Below are positions 44,627 through 53,343 of a DNA stretch of 64,000 nt, in pieces. The translations under genes and the position numbers were made by a program. Position 1 is the first letter of the stretch, and the number at the start of each line of letters is the position of its first letter. The stretch is from contig JAGDYV010000026.1 in assembly GCA_049116495.1 (NCBI GenBank), forward strand, positions 1-64,000. The letters are read 5' to 3'. Origin of the DNA: CAJQQK01 sp049116495. GTDB taxonomy: Bacteria > Pseudomonadota > Alphaproteobacteria > Rhizobiales > Hyphomicrobiaceae. The notes under the pieces were generated by a model. That model searched no databases, was not told the DNA's origin, and worked only from the letters and a program-made list of their open reading frames with translations.

Positions 44627-46807
44627 ATGGATCATGCTTATTTCTATAGGATATTTAGAATCCAAGCCAAACGCATGTTTCGAGCACTATCTCTACATTC
44701 TGTTTTATGCAGCCTGGCGCCTCTTCGCTTCCCTATATTTGTTTCGTTAGTATTTGTATTGGTTATTTTGGTTCCGCGTCAGTTGCATGAAATAATCAAA
44801 GCATACCTATCTCTCGACAGCATCAACCTTTCTCTTCAAGTAATTCGCGCCGCAATTGGCGTGTGCATAATCTGCCTCGTTCTTCTAGTATCATCAACGG
44901 CGCTTGTGCGCAGTGCCTCGCCCAACTATCGGGCACACCTCGCCCGCCACACACATATGATTTATGCGGTTATTGCGACGATTGCCATTGCGCCCATGCT
45001 GGCTTTCATCTTAGCAATATGCATAAATTTACCCGTGCATAATCAAGCTGTAAGTGACGTGTCTATTCAAGAAGTCGTGCTAGGCTTCCTAATATTGTAT
45101 TTCCTATTTCGGCTCTATGCAGCTTGGTTCTGGCGACCAACTGAACCGTTTGTGTTGCTCAGCACTGGAGCTAGTGGACGACTGCTTGGCCGCACATCAT
45201 TGATCGCGTGCTTGGCTGTAATGATTCTAATCGTAGCTGGAGTGTTCACGCCAATTTCAGTAGCGTGGTTAGCCGGACCGTTTATTATTATCAGTATATT
45301 CTTTTCCGTATTGTGTCTTGCAGGGTCGCGATGCACGCAGCTCTACGACAGATCGCAAGTGCCCATGTTGAGCATTCTTTCTGTATTGGCTTTGCTGTGC
45401 ACGCTTTCAGAAACTAACAATAATCATGAAATTCGAATCAGCAAGCATGCGGCTAAATTGCCAAAAGATTCCGTCAATGCATTTAGATTATGGCTTAAGA
45501 ATAGACCGAACTTGGGGAAATACTCGGATTCTTCGTTCCCCGTTTATATCGTGTCTGCAGAAGGAGGCGGCATATACGCCGGTGCACATGCAGCATTCAC
45601 GCTTGCCGCCTTGCAGGAGCGATGTTCAAGATTCTCAGATCACCTATTTGCAATCAGTAGTGTTTCCGGTGGCAGTCTTGGTGCTGCTGTGTTCTCCTCG
45701 CTAATGCAAGGTCAAAGGGATCGAGCAGCTGATGAATGCAGACCTGATGAAGCATCTACGGAAACTGGAAATCTTCAAAAGGCGGTTCAGCGTTATTTTG
45801 ATCGTGATTTTCTTACTCCGCTCCTAGTAGCTGCATTTTTTCCAGATTTTCTCCAACGTTTTATTCCAACAGCTATTGGCCCACTTGATCGGGCCAGGGC
45901 GCTAGAGAAGGCATTTGAGGATGCCGCGGCAAATCTTAGGCAGAAAAACGGATCCACGAATTTGTTCCAGTCAGATTTCAGATCGCACTGGAGCTACAAG
46001 GGGCGGAGTCCCGCACTCTTGATGAATACAACTCACGTAGGATACGGTGATCGGGTAGTGATTTCGCCATTTCGTTTAACAGGATTCAAGGATAGGGCGA
46101 TAAATCTGCTCAATAATAAGAAGGTTCCAAGGTTTAGTTCTGCGGTAAGTGCAAGTGCCAGATTTCCTATAGTTACACCTTCAGCCTCCGTCCGGGTCGA
46201 TTCCGACACTCATGACTTGGCGGATGGGGGATACTTCGAGAACGCAGGCATAAGAACCGCCTTTGATTTGGTGCAAACATTGAGGAAGGCGAACCCAGCC
46301 CGCAATCACGGTGACAAGAACCACGATGCCGGAAGTTGTTCGGCATCCAATCTAGCAACTGTCTCTTTGTCGCCGGGTAGGTTACAAGATGTGTGTTTCA
46401 AGTTCATTACAATTCGATCTGAGAACTCGGATGTCGAGCTCGGCTATCACGGGGAGTTCGCCGTGCCAGTGATTGCGCTCTACGCATCAAGGACCGCTCG
46501 TGGTCGCGCCGATCAATTTCTAATCGAGGACTTGTTTTGTGGCGGACAGTATTGTGTTTCAGGAGGAGCCGGCATTAATCCTCACATTCACACTAAGTTT
46601 TTGGACCCTGCAAAGTTGGGACTCCCTTTGGGGTGGACTATTTCAACCGAGAGTTTGGCCAACATCCGCGAAACATTACGCCCCAAAATGATCTGCCCTT
46701 ATGCTGATGGCAATAGGATAGCTCCAAATATATCGCGAGTATGGGAAGCGATTAAGGAGGTCGAGACAGCTTGCTTGTTCTGGAGTGTTTGGGTCGACCT
46801 ACGCTGA
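44627..46807 (+). CDS. Membrane-anchored patatin-like phospholipase
   Basis: About 726 residues. The first about 250 residues carry about six membrane segments (for example FVSLVFVLVILVPR, VIRAAIGVCIICLVLLVSST and AVIATIAIAPMLAFILAICI). The C-terminal domain has the patatin oxyanion motif EGGGIYAG (about 312), the nucleophile elbow SSVSGGSLG (about 345) and the catalytic Asp in DLADGGYFENAG (about 533). This predicts a lipid acyl hydrolase tied to the membrane. ATG 44627 with AAGG 9 nt upstream is preferred over an in-frame TTG at 44618. AT-richer than the core genome, it is followed 50 bases later by a secreted protein gene that may be co-transcribed. Confidence 0.85.
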   Translation: MDHAYFYRIFRIQAKRMFRALSLHSVLCSLAPLRFPIFVSLVFVLVILVPRQLHEIIKAYLSLDSINLSLQVIRAAIGVCIICLVLLVSSTALVRSASPNYRAHLARHTHMIYAVIATIAIAPMLAFILAICINLPVHNQAVSDVSIQEVVLGFLILYFLFRLYAAWFWRPTEPFVLLSTGASGRLLGRTSLIACLAVMILIVAGVFTPISVAWLAGPFIIISIFFSVLCLAGSRCTQLYDRSQVPMLSILSVLALLCTLSETNNNHEIRISKHAAKLPKDSVNAFRLWLKNRPNLGKYSDSSFPVYIVSAEGGGIYAGAHAAFTLAALQERCSRFSDHLFAISSVSGGSLGAAVFSSLMQGQRDRAADECRPDEASTETGNLQKAVQRYFDRDFLTPLLVAAFFPDFLQRFIPTAIGPLDRARALEKAFEDAAANLRQKNGSTNLFQSDFRSHWSYKGRSPALLMNTTHVGYGDRVVISPFRLTGFKDRAINLLNNKKVPRFSSAVSASARFPIVTPSASVRVDSDTHDLADGGYFENAGIRTAFDLVQTLRKANPARNHGDKNHDAGSCSASNLATVSLSPGRLQDVCFKFITIRSENSDVELGYHGEFAVPVIALYASRTARGRADQFLIEDLFCGGQYCVSGGAGINPHIHTKFLDPAKLGLPLGWTISTESLANIRETLRPKMICPYADGNRIAPNISRVWEAIKEVETACLFWSVWVDLR

Positions 46808-46857
46808 AATCGACAATTTTCATTGTGAAACACAAATTTTCCTGAGGTATAGAGCAA

Positions 46858-47736
46858 ATGAAAAATATTAGTATTGCATGTGTAGCAATTGTTTTTAGCC
46901 TGGTTTGGTGCGGACAAGCATGGCCGAAACATTGTGCTCAACATAAAACAAAAGAAGCTTGTAAAAAGGCAGACGAACAATGTGTTGTGTCGGCCACGAA
47001 TTGCCACAGCTGCAATTGGAAGAGTAAAGAATGCAAAGATGGAGCTACGGTTGTAAAGCGAGATTTACCAGATATAAAGAAGCGGGCAGGATGCAGGATG
47101 ATGCGATCTGCTTCGTTAAAGGAAGGCCAAATAGAATTTCTTAACCGAAGAACACTGACTATCATAGCTCCGTTTTCTCAGGGAGGCCCGACAGATAATA
47201 TAAGTAGGATCCTTGCGAATAGATTGGTTAGATACGGGAACTCGATTAAATTTAATGCCATAGTCGTGAACAGGCCTGGGGAGCGGGGTGCCATTGCTCT
47301 TATGCATCTCCTTTCATCGAAGGCTGACGGCACTACTGTGGCACTCCTGCCAAGCTCCGTATGGCCGTGGGCAGCGTTTAAGTCCAATCTCCAGGGGTTC
47401 GATAAGACGCAGTTTGTTATCCGACTAACAAAAGGAGCGGTCAAGAATCTCCATCAATTCTCTGACCGAATAATTGTCGACGACAAAATGTTGTCAAGAT
47501 GGGGTGCGTACCCGAGAGAGATCGGTTATTCGATAGTTGCGCCCAAAGGGGTTTCGAAGTCAGCGCTGAGCGGTCTGCGAACTCTTTTTACAAGTGCTGT
47601 GACCGATCGTGAATTTTGCCGCGAAATGAGGAAAGGCGGGTTCATAATAGACCTCGCGGATCATAAAGTATTGGAGGATCACAGACGCAAGTTGCTCTCA
47701 ATACCACGGGGGAATTTGCGCTATTTCAACCAGTAA
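46858..47736 (+). CDS. Exported protein: Cys-rich N-terminus joined to TctC/Bug-like domain
   Basis: 292 residues. The start is a signal peptide (ISIACVAIVFSLVWCGQAW), then about 60 residues with seven Cys (CAQHKTKEACKKADEQCVVS, NCHSCNWKSKECKDG). From about residue 98, LTIIAPFSQGGPTDNISRIL then VVNRPGERGAIALMHLLSSK and ADGTTVALLPSS match the tripartite-tricarboxylate-transporter solute-binding (TctC/Bug) fold, but the protein is shorter than the about 300-residue TctC domain usually is. TGAGG lies upstream of the ATG. No TctA/TctB membrane genes are near, so a transport role is doubtful. Linkage to the patatin gene suggests a shared envelope role. Confidence 0.65.
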   Translation: MKNISIACVAIVFSLVWCGQAWPKHCAQHKTKEACKKADEQCVVSATNCHSCNWKSKECKDGATVVKRDLPDIKKRAGCRMMRSASLKEGQIEFLNRRTLTIIAPFSQGGPTDNISRILANRLVRYGNSIKFNAIVVNRPGERGAIALMHLLSSKADGTTVALLPSSVWPWAAFKSNLQGFDKTQFVIRLTKGAVKNLHQFSDRIIVDDKMLSRWGAYPREIGYSIVAPKGVSKSALSGLRTLFTSAVTDREFCREMRKGGFIIDLADHKVLEDHRRKLLSIPRGNLRYFNQ

Positions 47737-48155
47737 ACGCGACGGCCTACAGAATAGATGAACTCGCTACCAAGTATTCAATGTCGGCTTTTCACCATTC
47801 ACGGCGGTTTCGGTCAACAGATTGCTGGCAGACCGTTGGTTCCGTTCAAATAGGGTGGCTGCAAGAACACGGGTTGTCCGATGGTTTCTTTGCGGACAAT
47901 GGCGGTCTTGGCCCTTCGCGATGCGGCGTCGATCTGTGACTGGTGCTTTATCCCAGAAGCTGTCATTGAGCACCTTCCCAAGACATGTCCTTCACTTCCA
48001 ACCACCGTTTGTCCGGTGCTGGAGCAACACCTACTTATGCGAGCGGTTCGTCTCTCGTCACCATTGACCTCGCCGAATCAATCTATGGTGCTGACGAACT
48101 CCGTAAGGAGCCAGCTGCCTCAGGGAAGGCGCAACCAACCGCGCTATGCTGCAAA
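47737..48155. other. Stretch before SIR2 gene
   Basis: About 420 bases. Overlapping short frames on both strands around 47770-48005 look like eroded coding DNA but match nothing I recognise. No strong ribosome site precedes the SIR2 ATG. Confidence 0.35.
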
Positions 48156-49396
48156 ATGACAACGACAATTCACAACCCAGACCGTTTCATGATGGACTTG
48201 AGACAAGTTCTATCTCAAGGCAGAAAAAGAATCGGTTTGCTCATCGGTGCTGGCACTCCCGTTTCAGTCAGGGTCAATGCCGAAGGCAAGATCGACCCAG
48301 CAGGCGGCCCGCTCATTCCTGATGTCGCAGGCTTGACCAATACCGTCGTGGCGGGGCTCGAGCCTGCGGATAAGGCTGTGGTGGACACGCTCCTGCCTGA
48401 GCTTGGCGGCAACCCAAATATCGAAGCCATATTGACCCGGATCAGGCGACTCGCTCAAGCGATCGGAGCTGCTGAGGTCCATGGCCTGAACGGTGCGGGA
48501 TACGATGCTCTGGCATTGAAGATTTGTGAGAAGATTGGGCTACTTGTTTCTGTCCCGCTACCCACCGAACCCAGTCCATTCACGGAGTTGGCGGCCTGGA
48601 TTGGCGGCACCCACAGGCAGCATCCCGTAGAGATCTTCACACCCAATTACGATCTTCTGATTGAAGAGGCATTTGAGCGCGCGCGCTTGCCCTACTTTGA
48701 TGGCTTCACCGGTGCCCACAAGCCATTTTTCGATCCTACGAGCATCGCCGACGACCCTCTTCCCTCTAGATGGTCTCGGCTCTGGAACATACATGGGTCG
48801 CTCGGCTGGAAGATTGAAGAAGATACAATTATCCGAACCGGCGACCGCACAGCCACTACACTCATCTACCCAGATCACCTCAAATACGATCAGACAACAC
48901 GACAGCCCTATTCAGCTCTCTTCCAAAGACTCCGAGACTTCCTGACGACACCTGATAGTCTTCTGCTGTGTTCCGGGTTCTCGTTCGCAGATGCCCATAT
49001 AACCGCGGTACTTGATGAAGCGCTCTCATGCAACACCCACACAGCGGTTCTCGCGTTCCAGTTTATAAGAACTTGGAAGAAGAGAAATCGGCAGTGAGCA
49101 TGGCGCTCCGTCGTCCCAACCTCAGTGTTTATGGTCGGGATTCCGCAGTGATTTCTGGAATCCCGGGTACATGAAAACCAGGTCAACCGCCGACAGACGA
49201 GTGGGAGAGGATTCGTCAATCATTCTGGCAGTCACCGTCTCAAGGTAGGCCCGGTGAGTTTCTGCTCGGGGACTTCAACAAGCTTTCTAGGTTCTTCGCG
49301 ATGGCGCAAGCGTCTGTTTTCCAATCGGCTACTGCATCAGGCGTTTCCGAAGACCAGACCGCGGTTCCCGACGGAGAAGCCAATGCTGAGTCGTGA
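48156..49396 (+). pseudogene. SIR2-domain NADase of a SIR2-HerA defence operon, C-terminus broken
   Basis: The protein starts MTTTIHNPDRFMMDLRQVLS and has the SIR2 NAD-binding motifs: LLIGAGTPVSV (about 28-38), IFTPNYDLLIEEA (about 162) and LWNIHGSLGW (about 210). SIR2-HerA pairs deplete NAD+ during phage infection. Near 49060 one T is missing from a T run, so FQF is followed by a wrong frame ending at 49097. The correct frame resumes as YKNLEEEKSAVSMALRRPNL, and is cut again by TGA at 49172-49174 (where a Trp codon would fit GTWKPGQPP) before its natural end at 49394-49396. HerA starts 14 nt inside that end. Confidence 0.75.
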
Positions 49397-50062
49397 CCCA
49401 ACCTTTCTGGGAACTGTGGCCTCTGTTTCAGGTTCCGCGGTAAGCGTTCATTTAGCTCAGTCTGTTGCTTCCGGCCTGTCGATCATTGAAGGCCGGACTT
49501 ACCGAATTGGCCAGGTCGGAAGCTTTGTCCGCATTCCCCAAGGCTATCAGGATTTGTATGGCGTTGTGGCTGAGGTGGGCGCGCAAGCAGCCCCCCAAAC
49601 TGCTGACACTGACGATACTGGTCGCTGGATGCAAGTTCAGCTGGTTGGTGAATCTCTTGGCAACTCATTCGAGCGCGGTATCAGTCAGTATCCGAATATC
49701 GGCGATAATGTCCACATCACTACCGTGTCGGGCCTAGCTCGGATATACGGCAGGGACGATGATGGCCACGTTGTCATTGGTCATCTCTCTAGTGCCGAGA
49801 GAATTCCGGCTAAAATAGCTTTGAACGAGCTTGTAACCCGTCATTCTGCCGTTCTCGGCTCGACCGGCTCGGGCAAGTCGACGACGATAGCCAGCTTGAT
49901 GAGATCCATAACAACGTCGGCGGCGGGCCCAGCTGGATATCCCAGTGCGCGGGTCTTGATGCTCGATGTGCATGGTGAGTATTCGAACGCCCTCGGCGAT
50001 GTCGCGACCATCTTTTCCGTTGATCCGAGAGCTGGCGAGCACAAGCTCGAAATTCCCTACAA
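49383..50062 (+). pseudogene. HerA-type ATPase of SIR2-HerA operon, truncated
   Basis: ATG 49383 overlaps the SIR2 reading frame. The product begins SRDPTFLGTVASVSGSAVSV, with a HerA-type N-terminal barrel, Walker A GSTGSGKSTT (about residue 158) and Walker B RVLMLDVHGEY (about 193). Around 50062, after KLEIPY, the sequence changes to unrelated codons that are the antisense of a DNA methyltransferase gene. The remaining about 226 residues are under half the length of a working HerA, so hexamer ATPase function is lost. Confidence 0.8.
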
Positions 50063-50337
50063 ATTGAAAATGGCTGGCACGGCGCACAGCCGACTAAAAT
50101 TCGACGCGAGCCATGAGGATACAGATCTTCAAGATCGCGTGGTCGCAGTTCACTTACGTCCCGCCGTAGGAACGGGGCATTATTGTTAGCCTCGTAGGGA
50201 TATCGGCAAGCTTCGTCAGTATCGATTCCGGCTGCGATTTGAAACCGTTCGAGTTTGAATCCATGCGAAACTCCGCCGACCCCGCAGAACAGGTCGACAA
50301 CAGCGACTTTCCTTTTGTTAGATGTTTTCTTTTTCAC
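50063..50337 (-). pseudogene. C5-cytosine DNA methyltransferase, N-terminal fragment
   Basis: From ATG 50337 the minus strand reads KRKVAVVDLFCGVGGVSHGF (motif I, AdoMet binding) and RRILVGCAPCQPFS (motif IV with the catalytic Pro-Cys-Gln). After this the homology stops at the join with HerA near 50062. The target-recognition domain and motifs VI-X are gone. This was probably part of a restriction-modification locus. Confidence 0.8.
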
Positions 50338-50475
50338 AATCGGAAGCCAACCAGAGAAGTGTAGAGATCAACAGAAACTATTTGGCGCGCACTTTGATCG
50401 ACAAAGCGCGCCGCGAATCAGTGATTCGCTGCTGCTGCAATGCATCACAAATCAATCATCCCATTCGCTCACTTG

Positions 50476-51615
50476 CTACCTCCTTTCCCGCCGCACATTG
50501 ATCGCCGATGCATCAAGTGCGTTCTTAATGTGCGTCGCGTAGTACTTCTCGATCATCTCGACGCTCGTGCGGCAGTTCTTGGCGATCTGATAGATGTCCG
50601 CTCCTTCCATCAGTCGAAGACAGATGTATGTGTGCCGCAGGCTGTAGGCGGTGCGCCGGTTGCCGTCACGGTCAAGCTTGAGATCCAACTCGTTCAACAC
50701 GCGGTTGAACTGCTTCTTATGATCTGCCGGGAACACCTTGTCCGTTGGACTTGGGGTGTTCCGTTCGGTCAATCTCTGGAACGGTCGCACGACACCTGCC
50801 GTGCTCTTGCAGTAGCCCACTCCCCTCTTGCCCCGGACTTCGATCTCCAAGATCGTATCGCCGGTGGCCTCGTCGTCGACAATTGCGACGTCGCGATATT
50901 CGAGATTGTTTGCTTCATCGGGTCGAAGGCCGGTGTTGGCCATGAACAGCACATAGTCATGTAGCTGTTCGGCCGCCCACTGCCACGACTTCCCTTTAGC
51001 TTCTCTCACCTTCTGGCGCGTCGCCCCATAGAGCTGCCGGTACTCGTCCGGCGAAAACCAGGCCCGGTGGCTGATCTTGGCTGACGCGCCATACGGTTGA
51101 GACATATCCGGCAAGTGCGAAAGCCAGCCATGGCGGATGGCTGTCTTGAGTACCTGACGGAGCGTGACCACTTCTTGGTGCATTGTGCTCAGTGACGGCG
51201 GCTTGCCGGTCGCTGAATTCTCTCGCCGGTGAATGCGATATTCCTGCACTTTGCCGGGCGTGATTTCCGACAAGCCTAGCCGGCCGAAGAACGGCAGGAG
51301 ATGGATGCGCAGTCGGCGCTGGTGGTCTTCCACATAGCGCGGGCTGCGCTGCCCCTCCGTGATAATCTCGTACTCTCGTACGAATTGATCAGCGGCTTGT
51401 CGGAACGTCTTCTCGTTCTTCAGGTGGCCGTCGCGCTGCTTGCCCCTCAGACCCAGATACCAGTCCTCGGCGAACTCCTTCGCGAGCGACAAGCTTTCGT
51501 GTTTGGTCGTCGTCCGTCGGTTCTTACCTTCGAGGTAGGTCGAGCACTGCCAATAGGACGAGTTCTCTCGCTTATAGAGATGAACCTTTCCACCCATGAT
51601 CGTATGCGTCGCCAT
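50476..51615 (-). CDS. Phage-type site-specific integrase (tyrosine recombinase)
   Basis: About 379 residues: an N-terminal DNA-binding part (KVHLYKRENSSYWQCSTYLE), a SAM-like core-binding domain (FRQAADQFVREYEIITEGQR) and a catalytic domain with Arg in FMANTGLRPDEANNLEY, H-x-x-R in TAYSLRHTYICLRLMEGADI and Tyr in SVEMIEKYYATHIKNALDAS. ATG 51615 is preferred over the longer frame starting at 51654. A tRNA-Arg 3' fragment lies about 100 bases upstream, the usual attachment arrangement for such enzymes. It therefore probably moved the island to its left. Confidence 0.9.
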   Translation of the reverse strand: MATHTIMGGKVHLYKRENSSYWQCSTYLEGKNRRTTTKHESLSLAKEFAEDWYLGLRGKQRDGHLKNEKTFRQAADQFVREYEIITEGQRSPRYVEDHQRRLRIHLLPFFGRLGLSEITPGKVQEYRIHRRENSATGKPPSLSTMHQEVVTLRQVLKTAIRHGWLSHLPDMSQPYGASAKISHRAWFSPDEYRQLYGATRQKVREAKGKSWQWAAEQLHDYVLFMANTGLRPDEANNLEYRDVAIVDDEATGDTILEIEVRGKRGVGYCKSTAGVVRPFQRLTERNTPSPTDKVFPADHKKQFNRVLNELDLKLDRDGNRRTAYSLRHTYICLRLMEGADIYQIAKNCRTSVEMIEKYYATHIKNALDASAINVRRERR

Positions 51616-51717
51616 CGCATCCCCGACTGTGCAAATTGTGTAAGGGATGTGCAAGACTATCGCGACATGTCGCGATAATGAAACTTCATACTAACTTATT
51701 GATTTTATTGGATTATA

Positions 51718-51762
51718 TGGCGCATCGGGGAAGATTCGAACTCCCGACCCCCAGATTCGTAG
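51718..51762 (-). other. 3' fragment of tRNA-Arg(ACG), probable attachment site
   Basis: The 45-nt fragment begins in the anticodon loop (CTACGAA, anticodon ACG) and continues through the variable loop, a T-arm (GGGAG TTCGAAT CTTCC) and the acceptor strand CCGATGC with G and CCA. No 5' half is present. This is the classic copy of a tRNA 3' end left by integration. Confidence 0.75.
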
Positions 51763-51834
51763 ATTGGTTCTACACGAAACTTAGTTCCTGTGATAGACGG
51801 CAACTTCAATCTGAACAGTCACCCTTAAGTTGTG

Positions 51835-51911
51835 TGGCGACCCCGGCACGACTCGAACGTGCGACCGTTCGCTTAGAAGGCGAATGCTCTATCCAACTGA
51901 GCTACGGGGCC
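51835..51911 (-). tRNA. tRNA-Arg (anticodon UCU)
   Basis: The 77-nt gene includes an encoded CCA. Acceptor GGCCCCG pairs with CGGGGTC. The anticodon stem TTCGC/GCGAA closes the loop CTTCTAA, giving anticodon TCT. The T-arm contains GTTCGAGTC. It decodes AGA and AGG-type codons. Confidence 0.95.
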
Positions 51912-51995
51912 AGTAATACGGTTCGCTACACGGTTTGCAACGAACAGTGTATCATCTAATCCTTTGTACTTACATCCATATTCTTAATGAGAACC

Positions 51996-52039
51996 ACCGC
52001 TTAGAAGGCGGATGCTCTATCCAGCTGAGCTACGGGACC
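51996..52039 (-). other. 5' fragment of a second tRNA-Arg(UCU)
   Basis: The minus strand starts GGTCCCGTAGCTCAGCTGG, with the anticodon stem and TTCTAA loop (CGCCTTCTAAGCGG) intact, then loses all similarity. The T-arm and acceptor 3' strand are missing. It differs from the intact gene at several bases, so it is not a simple recent copy. Confidence 0.75.
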
Positions 52040-52179
52040 AAATCGGCGAGACGACTATACTATGCACACAGCTCACGACTAGTTCATATTCACCACAGTT
52101 TGCGGCCGGCCTGGGGCTTCCTTCGGCCCGCTTAAAATGCCTTCACATTCTCTAGGGAAAACTCAATCGCAACAAAGAG

Positions 52180-52485
52180 CTAATGCGTCCAGGCGGCGCG
52201 GCGGCCGAACTTGAAATTATCGGCATACGACTTCTTGCGCATTTTTCGCGGCTGCACTTCCTGCACGGCAAACGGTATGCCGTGCCGCGTTGCATAGGCG
52301 ATCGCATCCTCTTTCGTCTCGAAGCGCAGATGAACCTGCGATTGCGTATCGCTTGACGACGTCCATCCCATCAGCGGATCAATCTCGCGCGGTGAGGCTG
52401 GCTCATACTCAAGCAACCATTCCTTGGTCCGGCCCTGCCCCGACTGCATGGCGTTTTTCGACGGTTTGTAGATGCGCGCGGTCAT
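52180..52485 (-). CDS. NADH dehydrogenase (complex I) accessory subunit, NDUFS4-like
   Basis: About 101 residues beginning TARIYKPSKNAMQSGQGRTK, with the ETC complex I subunit pattern EWLLEYEP, DPLMGWTSSSDTQSQVHLRF and FETKEDAIAYATRHGI, ending KSYADNFKFGRRAAWTH. This small subunit is found in alphaproteobacteria and mitochondria and stabilises the NADH-oxidising arm of complex I at the inner membrane. ATG 52485 gives the usual start. An in-frame extension to 52524 lacks conserved sequence. It marks the first clearly core gene right of the island boundary. Confidence 0.93.
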   Translation of the reverse strand: MTARIYKPSKNAMQSGQGRTKEWLLEYEPASPREIDPLMGWTSSSDTQSQVHLRFETKEDAIAYATRHGIPFAVQEVQPRKMRKKSYADNFKFGRRAAWTH

Positions 52486-52596
52486 GGTGGCGTTCCCGGC
52501 CTCGTTCGCTGTGCTGTGCACCACAATCTAACAGATGCACGCGTTAGGCTGAATACGTGATTTGTCGCTATATCGCAAAAACTGGATCGTCGGCCT

Positions 52597-53295
52597 TCAT
52601 CGATAGCCCGAAAGACTGTCGCGTTTGCGCCCATAGCCTGGGATTTTGGACACTTCAAAGCCGGCATCGCTGAGCCGGCGGCGCACATGGCCGGCCGCCG
52701 TATAGGTCGCAAAGGTCCCCTCTGGCGCTGTGTGGGCATAGACCGCCGCCAGCAATTCAGCGCCCCACAGATCCGGGTTCTTGGCCGGACTGAAACCATC
52801 AAGATACCAAGCATCCGCCGCACCTTCCCAGGTCAGCAACTCCTTATTCGCGTCACCCAGATGAATATCCAGCGTCAGTGTACCAAAAGCCACCTTGTGG
52901 CGCCGCGCATCGCCAGGTGGCGGCCAATCGCCCAGCAAATGATCGACATGCGGCATCAGGTCCGACCAAGGCGCCAGTGCCCGCGCCAGGTCATCTGCCG
53001 TCATTGGGTAGCGTTCGAACGAAACAAACGTCAGCTTCTGGCATTGCCCCGGCGCCCGTTGCCACGCCGCAAGGGTCTCAAAAAAATTAAGGCCGGTCCC
53101 GAAGCCCAACTCGGCGATCGTGAACCGCGCACGCGCCTGCCAGCGCTGCGGCAGGCCGTTGGCTGCCAGAAAAACGTGCCGCGTTTCCGCCCGGCCATCC
53201 TCGCGGGCAAAATACGGGTCATCAAACAGCCGGGAAACGGGCGTTTCACCGGCCTCCCAGTTGATTGCGGCAAACGGTTTGCTGTGTTCTGGCAT
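52597..53295 (-). CDS. mnmD: tRNA 5-methylaminomethyl-2-thiouridine methyltransferase MnmD
   Basis: 232 residues with the MnmD (DUF752) features TPVSRLFDDPYFAREDGRAE, the AdoMet site IAELGFGTGLNFFETL, and the active region AWYLDGFSPAKNPDLW. It methylates aminomethyl-uridine at the wobble position of tRNAs for Lys, Glu, Gln and others. The N-terminal half of bifunctional MnmC does this in gammaproteobacteria, and here it is a separate gene. It is divergent from the FAD oxidoreductase with 48 bases between. Confidence 0.92.
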   Translation of the reverse strand: MPEHSKPFAAINWEAGETPVSRLFDDPYFAREDGRAETRHVFLAANGLPQRWQARARFTIAELGFGTGLNFFETLAAWQRAPGQCQKLTFVSFERYPMTADDLARALAPWSDLMPHVDHLLGDWPPPGDARRHKVAFGTLTLDIHLGDANKELLTWEGAADAWYLDGFSPAKNPDLWGAELLAAVYAHTAPEGTFATYTAAGHVRRRLSDAGFEVSKIPGYGRKRDSLSGYR

Positions 53296-53343
53296 CGGCT
53301 TCGATATGTTGACCGGATCGCTCTTTGCGACGGGGAGAAATCA

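Noticed and set aside
52687..53343. A 219-codon N-terminal extension of the MnmC-like oxidoreductase
   Set aside because: It runs antisense through mnmD. The Rossmann motif begins right after GTG 53344, which has its own ribosome site.
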